DNA of 64,000 bases from Kaistella soli (GCF_019038595.1 NZ_JAHOPF010000002.1:496001-560000), one strand, 5' to 3'. Positions 15,833 through 24,975 are shown, counted from the first letter of the stretch. The notes: generated by a model from the sequence alone, not told the origin. Program-made: numbers and translations.

Positions 15833-18385
15833 TTAACCACATTTACTGCTTCCGCAATTCTTGCAGATCAGGCATCCTTCCTGATAAACAACCTGATCGG
15901 AACCGCAATTGGAACATTTTCCGCCGGCATCCGTTCCATCCGGAATATAACGTTTCAAAGCTCTTGCAACACCCGCTTTCCAGTTGTTGATGGACTCAGA
16001 ATCGAGTTCTAGTCTGTTGATGAGTTCCACGACGTTTTCAATCGGCATACCGTGTCTTAAGGTTCCGGAAATCAATTTAGCGTAATTCCAGAATTCAGGA
16101 TTGAACTTGTGTGAAAGTCCTTCAATCGTAGTTTTGTAGCCACGAAGATTGGTAAACTGAAAGTCGTAACGGGATTTGCCGTCTTCATCGCGGTTTTTAA
16201 TAATAAGTCCCTGACTTACCCAACGCGGTAGGGCAATTCCTTCTTCGTCATCGGCCAAACCGGTGAATATTTCATAAGGTTTTTTGTCGATCAGCCCAAC
16301 GAAGGCAATCCATTTGTCTTTATTGTTCTGGAAACGGACGATTTCAGCTTCTAGAACGTGAGGTCTTTTTGTCGGAAATGCTGGTTGAAGAACTTCAGTT
16401 TTTTCTTCCTTTTTTTCGTCATTCGAAATCAAAACTCCGGACCGTGAACCGTCACGGTAAACGGTAACGCCTTTGCAGCCGACTTCCCAGGCTTTGATGT
16501 ACAGTTGATTCACCAGTTCTTCTGTCGCATCATTCGGAATATTAATCGTCACTGAAATCGAATGATCTACCCATTTCTGGATCGCGCCCTGCATTTCTAC
16601 TTTGCTCAGCCAGTCTACATCATTGGAAGTGGCTTTGTAATAAGGAGAAACTTCAATTATCTTATTGATTTCTTCCTGAGTATAATTTCTGTCCGTATCC
16701 ATTCCGTTTACTTCCATCCACTGTTTAAAACGGTGATGGAAAACCAGATATTCCTCCCAGGAATCCCCTACTTCATCTACAAAATCAACCCGAACGTCTT
16801 TATCATTAGGATTTACTTTTCTCCGTCTTTTGTAAACAGGAAGAAAAACAGGCTCAATTCCCGATGTGGTTTGCGACATCAGCGAAGTACTTCCTGTGGG
16901 CGCAATCGTAAGAAGTGCAATGTTTCTTCTGCCGAATTTCTTTAAGTCTTTATATAAATTAGGATCAGCTTCTTTAATCCTTAGAATGAAAGGATTTTTC
17001 TCTTCCCTTTTCGCATCATAAATTCCAAAAGCTCCTCTTTCTTTCGCCATATCTACGGAAGAACGGTAAGCCGCAAGCGCTAAGGTTTTGTGAACTAAAG
17101 TAGAAAATTCGTTGCCTTCTTTACTTCCGTACTGAATATTTAAAGCCGCTAACATATCACCTTCCGCGGTAATTCCCACACCGGTTCTTCTGCCTTCTAT
17201 GGTTTTCTGGCGGATTTTTGTCCACAGATTTTTTTCCGTTGCTTTAATTTCATTTCCTTCCGGATCGGAATCGATTTTAAGAAGGATTGCATCGATTTTT
17301 TCCATCTCCAGATCGATAATATCATCCATCATTCTCTGGGCATAGCCGACGTGCTTTTTAAAAAGTTCAAAATTAAATTTTGCTTTTTTTGTAAACGGAT
17401 TTTCCACGTAAGAAAAGAGATTTACGGCTAAAAGCCTGCACGAATCATAAGGACACAGCGGAATTTCTCCACACGGATTGGTGGAAACCGTTTCATAACC
17501 CAAATCCGCATAGCAGTCGGGTAAAGATTCGCGGATAATCGTATCCCAGAAAAGAATTCCCGGTTCTGCCGATTTCCAGGCGTTATGAATGATTTTATCC
17601 CATAAATCCGTTGCTTTAATTTTTTTCTGAAACTTAGGATGGTCGCTGTGGATCGGGTATTTCTGAATGTAATCTTCTTTTCCGACAACCGATTTCATGA
17701 AGTCGTCATCAATTCTTACCGAAATATTTGCACCTGTAATCTTTCCCTGCTCCAGTTTGGCATTCACGAAATCTTCAGAATCCGGATGATTAATGGAAAC
17801 GGAAAGCATAAGCGCTCCTCTTCTTCCATCCTGTGCAACTTCCCGCGTGGAATTGGAATATCTTTCCATGAACGGAACCAAACCGGTAGAAGTAAGCGCG
17901 GAATTTTTCACTGCAGAGCCTTTCGGGCGGATGTTTGAAAGATCGTGACCAACACCGCCGCGTCTTTTCATCAGCTGAACCTGCTCTTCATCAATCTTCA
18001 TGATGCTTCCATAGGAATCGCTCTGGGTTCCGCTGCCAATGACAAAACAGTTGGAAAGCGAAGCAATCTGAAAATTGTTTCCGATTCCTGTCATCGGACT
18101 TCCCTGCGGAATAATGTATTTGAAATTTTTAATGAGATCGAATATTTCCTGTTCTGAAAGCGGATTGGGATATTTTTCTTCTATTCTGGCAATTTCCGAA
18201 GAAATCCGTCGGTGCATATCGTCGGGAGTCTGTTCGTAAATATTGCCGTCTGAATCTTTCAGCGCGTATTTGCTTACCCAAACTTTTGCAGCGAGATCGT
18301 CGCCTTCGAAATATTTTAGGGTTGATTGATATGCATCTTCATAAGTAAATGTGGTACTTTTTTTAGCGAATACTCCGGCTTCCAT
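15833..18385 (-). CDS. nrdJ: Adenosylcobalamin-dependent (class II) ribonucleotide reductase
   Basis: The 850-residue enzyme reduces ribonucleotides to deoxyribonucleotides using adenosylcobalamin. The catalytic barrel begins near residue 85 with IIPQGSPMTGIGNN and the cysteine C113 in LSNCFVIG. It continues with RRGGVGHDLSNIRPKGS, NPCGEIPL and APTGSTSLMSQTTSGIEP. A TSCPD-type domain lies near 700-800, and the C-terminus is a cysteine cluster (CSNCG ... CLICKNCGSSKCG) that binds zinc or relays electrons. The enzyme needs no oxygen and works with or without it. The 220-bp upstream region contains two palindromes but no cobalamin riboswitch that I can recognise. Confidence 0.95.
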   Translation of the reverse strand: MEAGVFAKKSTTFTYEDAYQSTLKYFEGDDLAAKVWVSKYALKDSDGNIYEQTPDDMHRRISSEIARIEEKYPNPLSEQEIFDLIKNFKYIIPQGSPMTGIGNNFQIASLSNCFVIGSGTQSDSYGSIMKIDEEQVQLMKRRGGVGHDLSNIRPKGSAVKNSALTSTGLVPFMERYSNSTREVAQDGRRGALMLSVSINHPDSEDFVNAKLEQGKITGANISVRIDDDFMKSVVGKEDYIQKYPIHSDHPKFQKKIKATDLWDKIIHNAWKSAEPGILFWDTIIRESLPDCYADLGYETVSTNPCGEIPLCPYDSCRLLAVNLFSYVENPFTKKAKFNFELFKKHVGYAQRMMDDIIDLEMEKIDAILLKIDSDPEGNEIKATEKNLWTKIRQKTIEGRRTGVGITAEGDMLAALNIQYGSKEGNEFSTLVHKTLALAAYRSSVDMAKERGAFGIYDAKREEKNPFILRIKEADPNLYKDLKKFGRRNIALLTIAPTGSTSLMSQTTSGIEPVFLPVYKRRRKVNPNDKDVRVDFVDEVGDSWEEYLVFHHRFKQWMEVNGMDTDRNYTQEEINKIIEVSPYYKATSNDVDWLSKVEMQGAIQKWVDHSISVTINIPNDATEELVNQLYIKAWEVGCKGVTVYRDGSRSGVLISNDEKKEEKTEVLQPAFPTKRPHVLEAEIVRFQNNKDKWIAFVGLIDKKPYEIFTGLADDEEGIALPRWVSQGLIIKNRDEDGKSRYDFQFTNLRGYKTTIEGLSHKFNPEFWNYAKLISGTLRHGMPIENVVELINRLELDSESINNWKAGVARALKRYIPDGTDAGGKCSNCGSDQVVYQEGCLICKNCGSSKCG

Positions 18386-18504
18386 AGTTGTATATTTATT
18401 AATTTTAAAAGTACAACAGTTTACCTGAATAACAAAAAGTTTACATATTTATTTACTTATAAAACTGATTATTAGATATATAAATTTTACCGGACATCTC
18501 AAAG

Positions 18505-18541
18505 TTTACAAATATTGTAAATTCATATGACCAAAGTCATA
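18505..18541. promoter_or_regulatory. Two palindromic operator candidates upstream of nrdJ
   Basis: TTTACA-AATAT-TGTAAA (18505-18521) and TATGAC-CAAA-GTCATA (18526-18541) are perfect inverted repeats 4 bp apart, 120-156 bp upstream of nrdJ. The second has the 6-4-6 geometry of Crp/Fnr-family operators. The first resembles the AT-rich NrdR box only loosely. They lie in the only upstream gap of nrdJ; the gene on the other side (18606) runs toward them and ends there. Confidence 0.5.
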
Positions 18542-18605
18542 ATAATAATTTCATTCTTGCTTAAAGTCAAATGGAGAATCTACAATTTTCCCATAGGAAA
18601 CAGAT

Positions 18606-19748
18606 TTATTTTTTTAAAACTTCCAGAAATAGATTTTCATATTTAATAAGTATCAACTCTTTTGAAAAACGTAATCGGACCGAATTTTTAATTGATTCTC
18701 TATTGTGATCCTTCTTTAAAACCGCTAAGATTTTTTCCGCGAATTGCCGATGATCTTCAATATCTAAAATTTCGCCGTTGACATCAGTTTGAATAATCTC
18801 TGAAATCCCGCCCGGACACTCGTTTGCCAAAGAATAAGTTCCGCACGCACCAGCTTCCAGCAATACATTCGGGAAACCTTCATAACGGGACGACAATATA
18901 AATAGGTCTGCAAATTTCAGGAACTGATAAGGATTTTTCTGCTGTCCATGAAAAATCACATTTTCAAGATAGAGATCAGTTTTCATCTGTAGCAACAGCT
19001 CTCTATCTCTTCCGTCACCCAAAATATGAATTTGGATTTTCTCTCCTTTTAAGTGGCTGAAAACCTTCAGTAGATTGTCGAAGCCTTTTCTGGAAGAAAG
19101 ATTTCCGATGGCCACGATATTTCTAAAATCAGTCTTAAAACTTTCAGGTTTTTTTGAAATGTTCAATTTTTCTTCAATAAAATCAAAATCCACGGGATTG
19201 TTGATTTTGAAGATTTTTTCTTTTTTAATACTGAAATTTTCAATTAAATCATTCATCATATCGTCGCTTTGACAGATAATGCGGTGATAATTCTTGTAAA
19301 ATTTGTAAAAAAAACGGATTTCCTTTCGTGTCACATGTTTTGAAACGACATTTGTTTCTCTCGCTATGAATTTTGTATTAGGAAAAAACCTTATAAATAA
19401 AGAAAGATACGCGTTTATTTCGCCAAAACCAGTGAAAACAATATCTGGTTTTCTTCTTTTAATTTCGCGTAAAATCGGTTTTAAAGAATGCCTGATTCTG
19501 GGAGTTTGGATATCAATAATTTCAACATCATCATTTAGGAACTCCAGATAACCACCTTCTTTCCTTAACAGAAGAATTTTCGGCTCAAATTTTTCTCTGG
19601 GTAAATGATTGGCAATAGTTGTAACAATGCGTTCTGCACCGCCGGTTTCCAAATCGGGAAGGATAAAAATAATGGTGATTTTTTTCCGGTCTTCTGCCAA
19701 GGTTTTGCTGTTTTTAATGAATTGAAAAAGCCTTAAGATGTCATTCAA
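18606..19748 (-). CDS. Glycosyltransferase family 4 (GT-B fold)
   Basis: The 380-residue protein has the N-terminal acceptor-domain motif LPDLETGGAERIVTTIA (about 30-46) and the nucleotide-sugar domain from about 205, with AIGNLSSRKGFDNLLKVF, HILGDGRDRELL and the E-x7-E signature in SSRYEGFPNVLLEAGACG. This is the usual pattern of cell-surface polysaccharide or lipid glycosyltransferases. It begins 6 bp after the toxin gene and is last in the recQ-antitoxin-toxin run, so it may be read from the recQ promoter. No other polysaccharide genes are next to it. Donor and acceptor are unknown. Confidence 0.85.
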   Translation of the reverse strand: MNDILRLFQFIKNSKTLAEDRKKITIIFILPDLETGGAERIVTTIANHLPREKFEPKILLLRKEGGYLEFLNDDVEIIDIQTPRIRHSLKPILREIKRRKPDIVFTGFGEINAYLSLFIRFFPNTKFIARETNVVSKHVTRKEIRFFYKFYKNYHRIICQSDDMMNDLIENFSIKKEKIFKINNPVDFDFIEEKLNISKKPESFKTDFRNIVAIGNLSSRKGFDNLLKVFSHLKGEKIQIHILGDGRDRELLLQMKTDLYLENVIFHGQQKNPYQFLKFADLFILSSRYEGFPNVLLEAGACGTYSLANECPGGISEIIQTDVNGEILDIEDHRQFAEKILAVLKKDHNRESIKNSVRLRFSKELILIKYENLFLEVLKK

Positions 19749-19754
19749 CCAAAT

Positions 19755-20078
19755 CTACAACAATTCAGGAAAATCTTTGGAATGATTGTTCAGAATATGA
19801 TTAACAAGATATTTTCCATCCTTATGATCAAAGAAAATATACCAGGTCGTCTGTGGGTTGGCTTTGTATTTAATAAATTTTTGTCCGAATCTCCGCAACA
19901 CAACAGGTGATTCACGCACTCCGGTTTTAAAATTATGATTATTTATATAGGTGATAATTTCCAAAACATAATTTTTTGCATCATTTTTAAAACCGAAAAA
20001 TTCATTTTCAAATAGAATGTCAATTAATTCATTTAGAAAAAATTTTACATCTTGACGATAAATCACTTTTCTTTCCAA
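19755..20078 (-). CDS. RelE/ParE-like toxin of a type II toxin-antitoxin pair
   Basis: The 107-residue protein has the length and tail of Bacteroidota ParE/RelE-like toxins: an N-terminal helical part, then RRFGQKFIKYKANPQTTWYIFFDHKDGKYLVNHILNNH (the antiparallel strands and basic surface, about 63-100). Its start codon overlaps the end of the antitoxin gene by 16 bp. The pair sits between recQ and a glycosyltransferase with gaps of only 6 bp on each side. Ribosome-dependent RNase and gyrase inhibition are both possible in this superfamily, and the sequence does not decide between them. Confidence 0.65.
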   Translation of the reverse strand: MERKVIYRQDVKFFLNELIDILFENEFFGFKNDAKNYVLEIITYINNHNFKTGVRESPVVLRRFGQKFIKYKANPQTTWYIFFDHKDGKYLVNHILNNHSKDFPELL

Positions 20079-20320
20079 GGCAGAGAATCAATATGTTGAA
20101 AAACTTCACCAAGCAACTCATTTGAAGTCAAACCCTTCGCAAACCTTTCATCAAAATCATCTTTTACACTAAATTCAGTTTGAGGCTCACTTACGATAGG
20201 ATGCAACAACATTTCTTTACGGAACTCATCGATCTTACTAATCATTGCTTCATCCTCCAGAGACAAAAGCCAATTGAGGATTTCCTGTTTTTGATGTAAG
20301 CTTTTTTCGTGCATTGTCAA
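20063..20320 (-). CDS. Antitoxin of the recQ-linked toxin-antitoxin pair
   Basis: This small acidic protein (85 residues) has an N-terminal helical hairpin (KQEILNWLLSLEDEAMISKIDEF), a disordered-looking middle and a short C-terminal helix. This is the layout of many Bacteroidota antitoxins that dock the ParE-like toxin through the C-terminus. It ends overlapping the toxin gene and starts 6 bp after the recQ stop. The assignment rests on the pairing and architecture more than on a sequence signature. Confidence 0.6.
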   Translation of the reverse strand: MTMHEKSLHQKQEILNWLLSLEDEAMISKIDEFRKEMLLHPIVSEPQTEFSVKDDFDERFAKGLTSNELLGEVFQHIDSLPWKEK

Positions 20321-20326
20321 AAAATT

Positions 20327-22531
20327 TTAATTTGCTACATCGGATATAAACTTAATCCTCAACATTCTCACCTCTTCATCACTCAAATCATCACCGAATT
20401 CCGACAGAAGTACTTTCATGCTGTCGCTTTCGCTCTCGCCCATAAATTCCATAAATTCCTCTACAATATCTTCATCAAAATTTTCGTCGATATAATAGTC
20501 AATATTCAACTTAGTTCCCTGATAAACAATACGTTCCATTTCCTTCAACAAATCTTCCATCGAAAGATTTTTAGCTTTAGCAATGTCTTCCAGATCAATT
20601 TTCTTGTCGGTACTCTGAATGATGAAAACTTTATGGCTCGATTTATTCGCCACCTGTTTCAGCACCATATCCTGAGTTCTTTCGATATTGTTTTCCTCTA
20701 CATATTTCTTGATGTAATCAGCAAATTCTTTCCCGAATTTCTTGGCTTTTCCATCGCCAACTCCGTAAATTTTTCCAATTTCTTCAATGCTGATCGGATA
20801 TTGCACGGTCATATCTTCCAAACTCGGATCCATAAAAACGGTATAAGGCGGGATTCCCTGTTTTTTAGCAACGGTTTTCCGTAGTTCTTTTAGCTGATTA
20901 AAAAGATTTTCGTCGAGTCCGCTGCTTTGCTGAACCTGCACCTGATCGGAATCTGCTTTCGTTTGGGCCAAATCATATTCTTTGTCTTCCGCGATGAGAA
21001 AAGGATTTTTGTCTTTCCCGGCAATCATGTTAAGACCCTTTTCAGTCACTTTTAAAACACCGTAAGTCTCTATATCTTTTTGAAGAAAATCCTGAACGGT
21101 TGCCTGACGGATAATCGATTTCCAGAAGTTTTCTTCCTCATTTTTTCCGATGCCGAAATATTTTGAAGTTTCCAGTTTATAAGATTTTGTAACCGGATTT
21201 TCTTTCCCTACAATTACAGAAATTAAATCTTTTGTTTTGAATTTCTCCTCCAGCTCCTTTACCAAAGTCAGCACTAATTTCAGCTCTTTCGTTACTTCTT
21301 TCAGTTTCGGGGGGTTGACAGAATTGTCACACATCTGTGCACCTTCACCGTTGACGGGATCAAACTGCTCGCCAAAATAATAGAGAATATACTGCCGCCT
21401 GCTCATCGAAGTTTCGGCATAACCTACTACTTCATTCAATAGCTGAAGACCGATTTCTCTTTCGGAAACAGGCTTCTGAGCCAGAAACTTTTCTAATTTT
21501 TCAATATCTTTCGGGTCATAAAAAGCCAGACAAATCCCTTCCCCACCGTCTCTTCCTGCCCTACCGGTTTCCTGATAATAACTTTCTAACGATTTCGGAA
21601 TATCATAATGAATCACAAACCTCACATCCGGTTTATCAATTCCCATCCCGAACGCAATGGTTGCTACGATAACATCCGCGTCTTCCATAAGGAATTTGTC
21701 CTGATTCATCACCCGGGTTTTCTGATCCAAACCAGCGTGATACGGAAGCGCATTGATGCCGTTTACCTGAAGGAGCTGTGCAAATTCCTCCACTTTTCTC
21801 CTGCTCAGACAGTATACGATCCCTGATTTCCCTTTATGCTGATTGATGAATTTTACAATTTCCCGGTCAATATTCACTTTCGGGCGCACTTCATAAAAAA
21901 GATTAGGGCGGTTGAAACTTTCTTTAAACACCAAAGCTTTGGACATTCCGAGTGTTTTCTGAATGTCATCCTGAACTTTCGGTGTTGCCGTCGCTGTTAA
22001 GGCAATAACAGGAACGTCAGCAATTTTATCGATAATCAGTTTAAGATTTCGGTATTCAGGACGGAAATCGTGTCCCCACTCGGAGATACAGTGTGCCTCG
22101 TCAATGGCGACAAAAGATATTTTTACTTCCCTCAGGAATTCAAGGTATTCTTCTTTGATTAAAGATTCCGGGGCAACGTATAACAGTTTTGTTTTTCCGG
22201 CTTTTATATCATCAAAAACCTGTTTGGTCTGCGTTTTATTCAGTGAAGAATTTAAAACGTGAGCCACGCCTTCATCAGATGAAAGCCCGTTCACGGCATC
22301 CACCTGGTTTTTCATCAAAGCAATAAGAGGGGAAACCACGATTGCAGTTCCTTCAGAAATGAGCGCGGGAAGTTGATAACAAAGAGATTTTCCGCCACCG
22401 GTGGGCATTAAAACAAAAATATCTTTACCTTCGAGTAAATTTTTAATAATTTCTTCCTGCTGACCTTTAAACGTTGAGAAGCCGAAATATTTCTTGAGTT
22501 CCTTCGATAAATCGGCGGTATTTGTTTTCAT
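20327..22531 (-). CDS. recQ: ATP-dependent DNA helicase RecQ
   Basis: The 734-residue superfamily 2 helicase unwinds DNA for recombination and repair. Walker A is PTGGGKS (43-49), the DEAH box is at 144-147 in IDEAHCISEWGHDFRPEY, and motif VI includes YYQETGRAGRDGG. An RQC winged-helix region follows (about 365-520), then an HRDC domain around LRKTVAKKQGIPPYTVFMDPSLE (about 550-630) and an extra C-terminal acidic region. The four zinc-binding cysteines of E. coli RecQ are not kept: the region after YYFGEQF has a single cysteine (QMCDN). It is the first gene of a run with the toxin-antitoxin pair and GT4 gene. Confidence 0.95.
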   Translation of the reverse strand: MKTNTADLSKELKKYFGFSTFKGQQEEIIKNLLEGKDIFVLMPTGGGKSLCYQLPALISEGTAIVVSPLIALMKNQVDAVNGLSSDEGVAHVLNSSLNKTQTKQVFDDIKAGKTKLLYVAPESLIKEEYLEFLREVKISFVAIDEAHCISEWGHDFRPEYRNLKLIIDKIADVPVIALTATATPKVQDDIQKTLGMSKALVFKESFNRPNLFYEVRPKVNIDREIVKFINQHKGKSGIVYCLSRRKVEEFAQLLQVNGINALPYHAGLDQKTRVMNQDKFLMEDADVIVATIAFGMGIDKPDVRFVIHYDIPKSLESYYQETGRAGRDGGEGICLAFYDPKDIEKLEKFLAQKPVSEREIGLQLLNEVVGYAETSMSRRQYILYYFGEQFDPVNGEGAQMCDNSVNPPKLKEVTKELKLVLTLVKELEEKFKTKDLISVIVGKENPVTKSYKLETSKYFGIGKNEEENFWKSIIRQATVQDFLQKDIETYGVLKVTEKGLNMIAGKDKNPFLIAEDKEYDLAQTKADSDQVQVQQSSGLDENLFNQLKELRKTVAKKQGIPPYTVFMDPSLEDMTVQYPISIEEIGKIYGVGDGKAKKFGKEFADYIKKYVEENNIERTQDMVLKQVANKSSHKVFIIQSTDKKIDLEDIAKAKNLSMEDLLKEMERIVYQGTKLNIDYYIDENFDEDIVEEFMEFMGESESDSMKVLLSEFGDDLSDEEVRMLRIKFISDVAN

Positions 22532-22590
22532 CTGTAATTTTCAGTTTTATAGCAACAGATGCAGCGCCGACAATCACTTGCATTTAATTC

Positions 22591-22639
22591 CAAAATTATT
22601 GGTCATTGGCGTTTCATCTAAATATGTTTGCTAAATTTG
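22591..22639. promoter_or_regulatory. Divergent -7 promoter elements for recQ and kdsD
   Basis: The minus strand reads TAATTTTG at 22598-22591, 60 bp before recQ. The plus strand reads TAAATTTG at 22632-22639, with a TTGG 23 bp upstream, giving kdsD a leader of about 120 nt. Both match TAnnTTTG. The rest of the 232-bp gap is AT-rich with no other structure seen. Confidence 0.5.
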
Positions 22640-22763
22640 CATATTACCCAAAGTTAGAAAATAAAAATCAAAATAAAAATATTGCACCCTAAATTTCATA
22701 GAAATATAATAAAAATATTTCCGTATATTAAAGGAGTAAATTTTTCATTTTCAAACCAATAAA

Positions 22764-23723
22764 ATGACTCATTCCGAAATTCTTCAGACAGCCCAAAACG
22801 CTCTTTCCATTGAAATATCAGAACTCGAAAGCCTGAAAAACCGGCTTGACGAAAATTTTCTCAAAGCTGTTGAAATCATTCATTCAGCCAAAGGAAAACT
22901 CATCATTGTCGGAATCGGGAAATCGGCGCATGTAGGAAATAAAATTGTTGCCACACTGAATTCCACCGGAACTCCGTCGCAGTTTCTGCACGCTTCAGAA
23001 GCAATTCACGGCGATTTGGGCGTCATCCAGAAAACAGATGTGGTGCTGTGTATTTCCAACTCCGGTAACTCACCTGAGATTGTTAACCTATTGCCGTTTC
23101 TGAAAGATTATTCTTCGGCCTTAATTGGAATGACAGGCAACCTTAACTCCAAATTGGCTGAATTTTCTGCTGTTGTTCTAGATACGTCCGTAGAAAAAGA
23201 AGCTTGTCCTATAAAACTCGCGCCAACAAGTTCAACCACTGTTCAGATGGCATTGGGAGATGCTTTGGCGGTTTGCCTGATGGAACTGAACGGTTTCCGG
23301 GAGAACGATTTTGCGAAATTTCATCCGGGAGGAAGTTTAGGAAAAAACCTTACTGCGAAAGTCGGACAGTTTTTGTCTTCCCAAAAACCTCAGGTTTCAG
23401 CCAATTCCAACATCAGGGAAATTATCATTTCGATAAGCGCTTCTTCGCACGGAATTACCGTGGTAACCGATAACGAGCAGATTACCGGAGTAATTACTGA
23501 CGGAGATTTACGCAGAATGCTGATGAGCGGACAGGATGTTTCGAAGATTCTGGCAAAAGACATCATGAGCAGCAACCCGAAAAGCATCGATAAAAATGCT
23601 TTGGCAAAAGAAGCCATGCAGATCCTTAAAGACAAAAACATCGGTCAGCTGATCGTTACCGAAAACGGAAAATATTTTGGAATCATCGACATTCACAGAC
23701 TTCTGGACGAAGGCATTAATTAG
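22764..23723 (+). CDS. kdsD: Arabinose-5-phosphate isomerase (KdsD/KpsF family)
   Basis: The 319-residue protein makes D-arabinose 5-phosphate for Kdo, the inner-core sugar of lipopolysaccharide. Residues 1-185 are the SIS domain, with GIGKSAHVGNKIVATLNSTG (K53), the histidine in ASEAIHGDLG (H82) and LCISNSGNSPE. After LAPTSSTTVQMALGDALAV, two CBS domains occupy about 205-319. No other Kdo genes are next to it. The gene runs divergently from recQ and parallel to tatC. Confidence 0.92.
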   Translation: MTHSEILQTAQNALSIEISELESLKNRLDENFLKAVEIIHSAKGKLIIVGIGKSAHVGNKIVATLNSTGTPSQFLHASEAIHGDLGVIQKTDVVLCISNSGNSPEIVNLLPFLKDYSSALIGMTGNLNSKLAEFSAVVLDTSVEKEACPIKLAPTSSTTVQMALGDALAVCLMELNGFRENDFAKFHPGGSLGKNLTAKVGQFLSSQKPQVSANSNIREIIISISASSHGITVVTDNEQITGVITDGDLRRMLMSGQDVSKILAKDIMSSNPKSIDKNALAKEAMQILKDKNIGQLIVTENGKYFGIIDIHRLLDEGIN

Positions 23724-23952
23724 AATAAAACCTGAATTCAGTTTTAGGAACTCGGAAAATTAAACATTCCTGTATTTCATCCGCTGTCAAACGCATCGGA
23801 ATTTTTGTGAGGACTATGTAAATCTGAAAGCTTATCAACCTGCAATCAATGTCTGGTATTTTGCAAGGAAATAATTTGATGCAGCTTCAGATATTTTCAC
23901 CAATATTTCTGTAATTTCGCAATCTTGAATTTGAATCTTGAATTTTTTTAAA

Positions 23953-24774
23953 ATGGGCGACAGAAAAGACATGTCATTTTGGGGACACATCGGTGAATTG
24001 AGAGGACACTTAATCCGCTCTATCATTGCCATTATTGTGGGCGCACTCCTTGTTGGTTTCAATGTAAACTGGATCATGGATCATGTTTTTTTCGGACCTA
24101 CAAGAAACGATTTCTTCACCTTCCGTGTCGTGAATCATTTTTCCCGCGAATTCCTTGGTCATGACAGCATTGTGCTTCCCGATCATTTTGCGGTGCAGCA
24201 GAAGAAACTTTTTCAGCAGTTCAATGTGATGATGTCGGTTTCTATTTTTGGAGGAATCGTTGTCGCATTTCCTTATATTATTATTGAACTTTGGCGCTTT
24301 ATAGCTCCGGCGCTTCACCCGAACGAACGCAAGAACTCTGTTTTTCTCATCAATTTCGTGTGGATCCTTTTCCTGCTTGGAATTTTATGCGGTTATTTCC
24401 TCATTTTACCTTTCGCGATCAATTTCGGTCTGCTGTTCAAAATCTCAGATTCCATCACCCAGCTTTTTGATCTCAGCGATTACACCACTTTATTCATGCA
24501 GGTTGTACTGGGAATGGGCACAGTATTCCTTTTCCCGGTGATCGTTTATTTCCTCACTTCGGTTGGGATTTTAACCCCAAAATTCATGAAAACCTACCGC
24601 CGTCACGCGATTGTTCTCATCATGGTAGTTGCAGCCGTCATTACGCCTGCCGATGTTTTAAGTATGCTGATGGCCGCTTTCCCGCTGCTTTTGCTGTATG
24701 AATTCAGCATTATGATGAGTGCTTATACCTATAAAAAAGTTCAGAGCAGATCAAATCTGCCCGCACAGCAGTAG
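23953..24774 (+). CDS. tatC: Sec-independent protein translocase TatC
   Basis: TatC (273 residues from the ATG at 23953) is the polytopic subunit that recognises twin-arginine signal peptides. The cytoplasmic N-terminus MSFWGHIGELRGHLIRS is the conserved HLxELRxRL-like element. Six membrane segments follow, with the P1 loop enlarged around the segment with NHFSREFLGHD, as is usual in Bacteroidota TatC. FIAPALHPNERK matches the conserved FxxPGLxxxERR. An in-frame TTG at 23938 is less likely as start. TatA/B genes are not in the window. The 229 bp upstream hold no gene. Confidence 0.94.
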   Translation: MGDRKDMSFWGHIGELRGHLIRSIIAIIVGALLVGFNVNWIMDHVFFGPTRNDFFTFRVVNHFSREFLGHDSIVLPDHFAVQQKKLFQQFNVMMSVSIFGGIVVAFPYIIIELWRFIAPALHPNERKNSVFLINFVWILFLLGILCGYFLILPFAINFGLLFKISDSITQLFDLSDYTTLFMQVVLGMGTVFLFPVIVYFLTSVGILTPKFMKTYRRHAIVLIMVVAAVITPADVLSMLMAAFPLLLLYEFSIMMSAYTYKKVQSRSNLPAQQ

Positions 24775-24811
24775 AGATTAGGAGCAACACAAGTTATAGC
24801 TCTCCCAACAA

Positions 24812-24879
24812 CCTGTCCCGCCCTCACTACTCGCTTCCGCCGCTGCGGAGAGCTCAGACATGCCGTTCGGTCGGGGCTA
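24812..24879 (-). repeat. Dispersed hairpin repeat, copy A (hairpin eroded)
   Basis: On the minus strand it reads GCCCCGACCGAACGGCATG, then TCTGAGCTC, a short GC-rich CCGCAGCGGCGG core, then AGCGAGTAGTGA. The outer parts are nearly identical to copy C at 58796-58892, but the long hairpin arm is missing. It lies downstream of tatC. Confidence 0.7.
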
Positions 24880-24937
24880 GAAATTCAGCCACTTTTTTCC
24901 TTTGAAAAATCTTTGGAACATTTCACTTAATAGAATC

Positions 24938-24966
24938 AAAAAAAACACGCCTCTCAGCGTGTTTTT
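24938..24966. terminator. Bidirectional terminator between tatC and the SRPBCC gene
   Basis: AAAAACACGC and GCGTGTTTTT form a 10-bp stem around CTCTCA, with A and T runs on the two sides. It can serve tatC (plus) and the convergent gene at 24976 (minus). Confidence 0.75.
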
Positions 24967-24975
24967 CAGTATCTT

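Noticed and set aside
18386-18605. Cobalamin riboswitch before nrdJ
   Set aside because: No B12-box-like sequence or multi-stem structure could be seen; the region is AT-rich with simple palindromes.
20309-20884. Plus-strand ORF of 191 codons
   Set aside because: It is antisense to the 3' end of recQ and rich in phenylalanine and histidine, a complement artefact.
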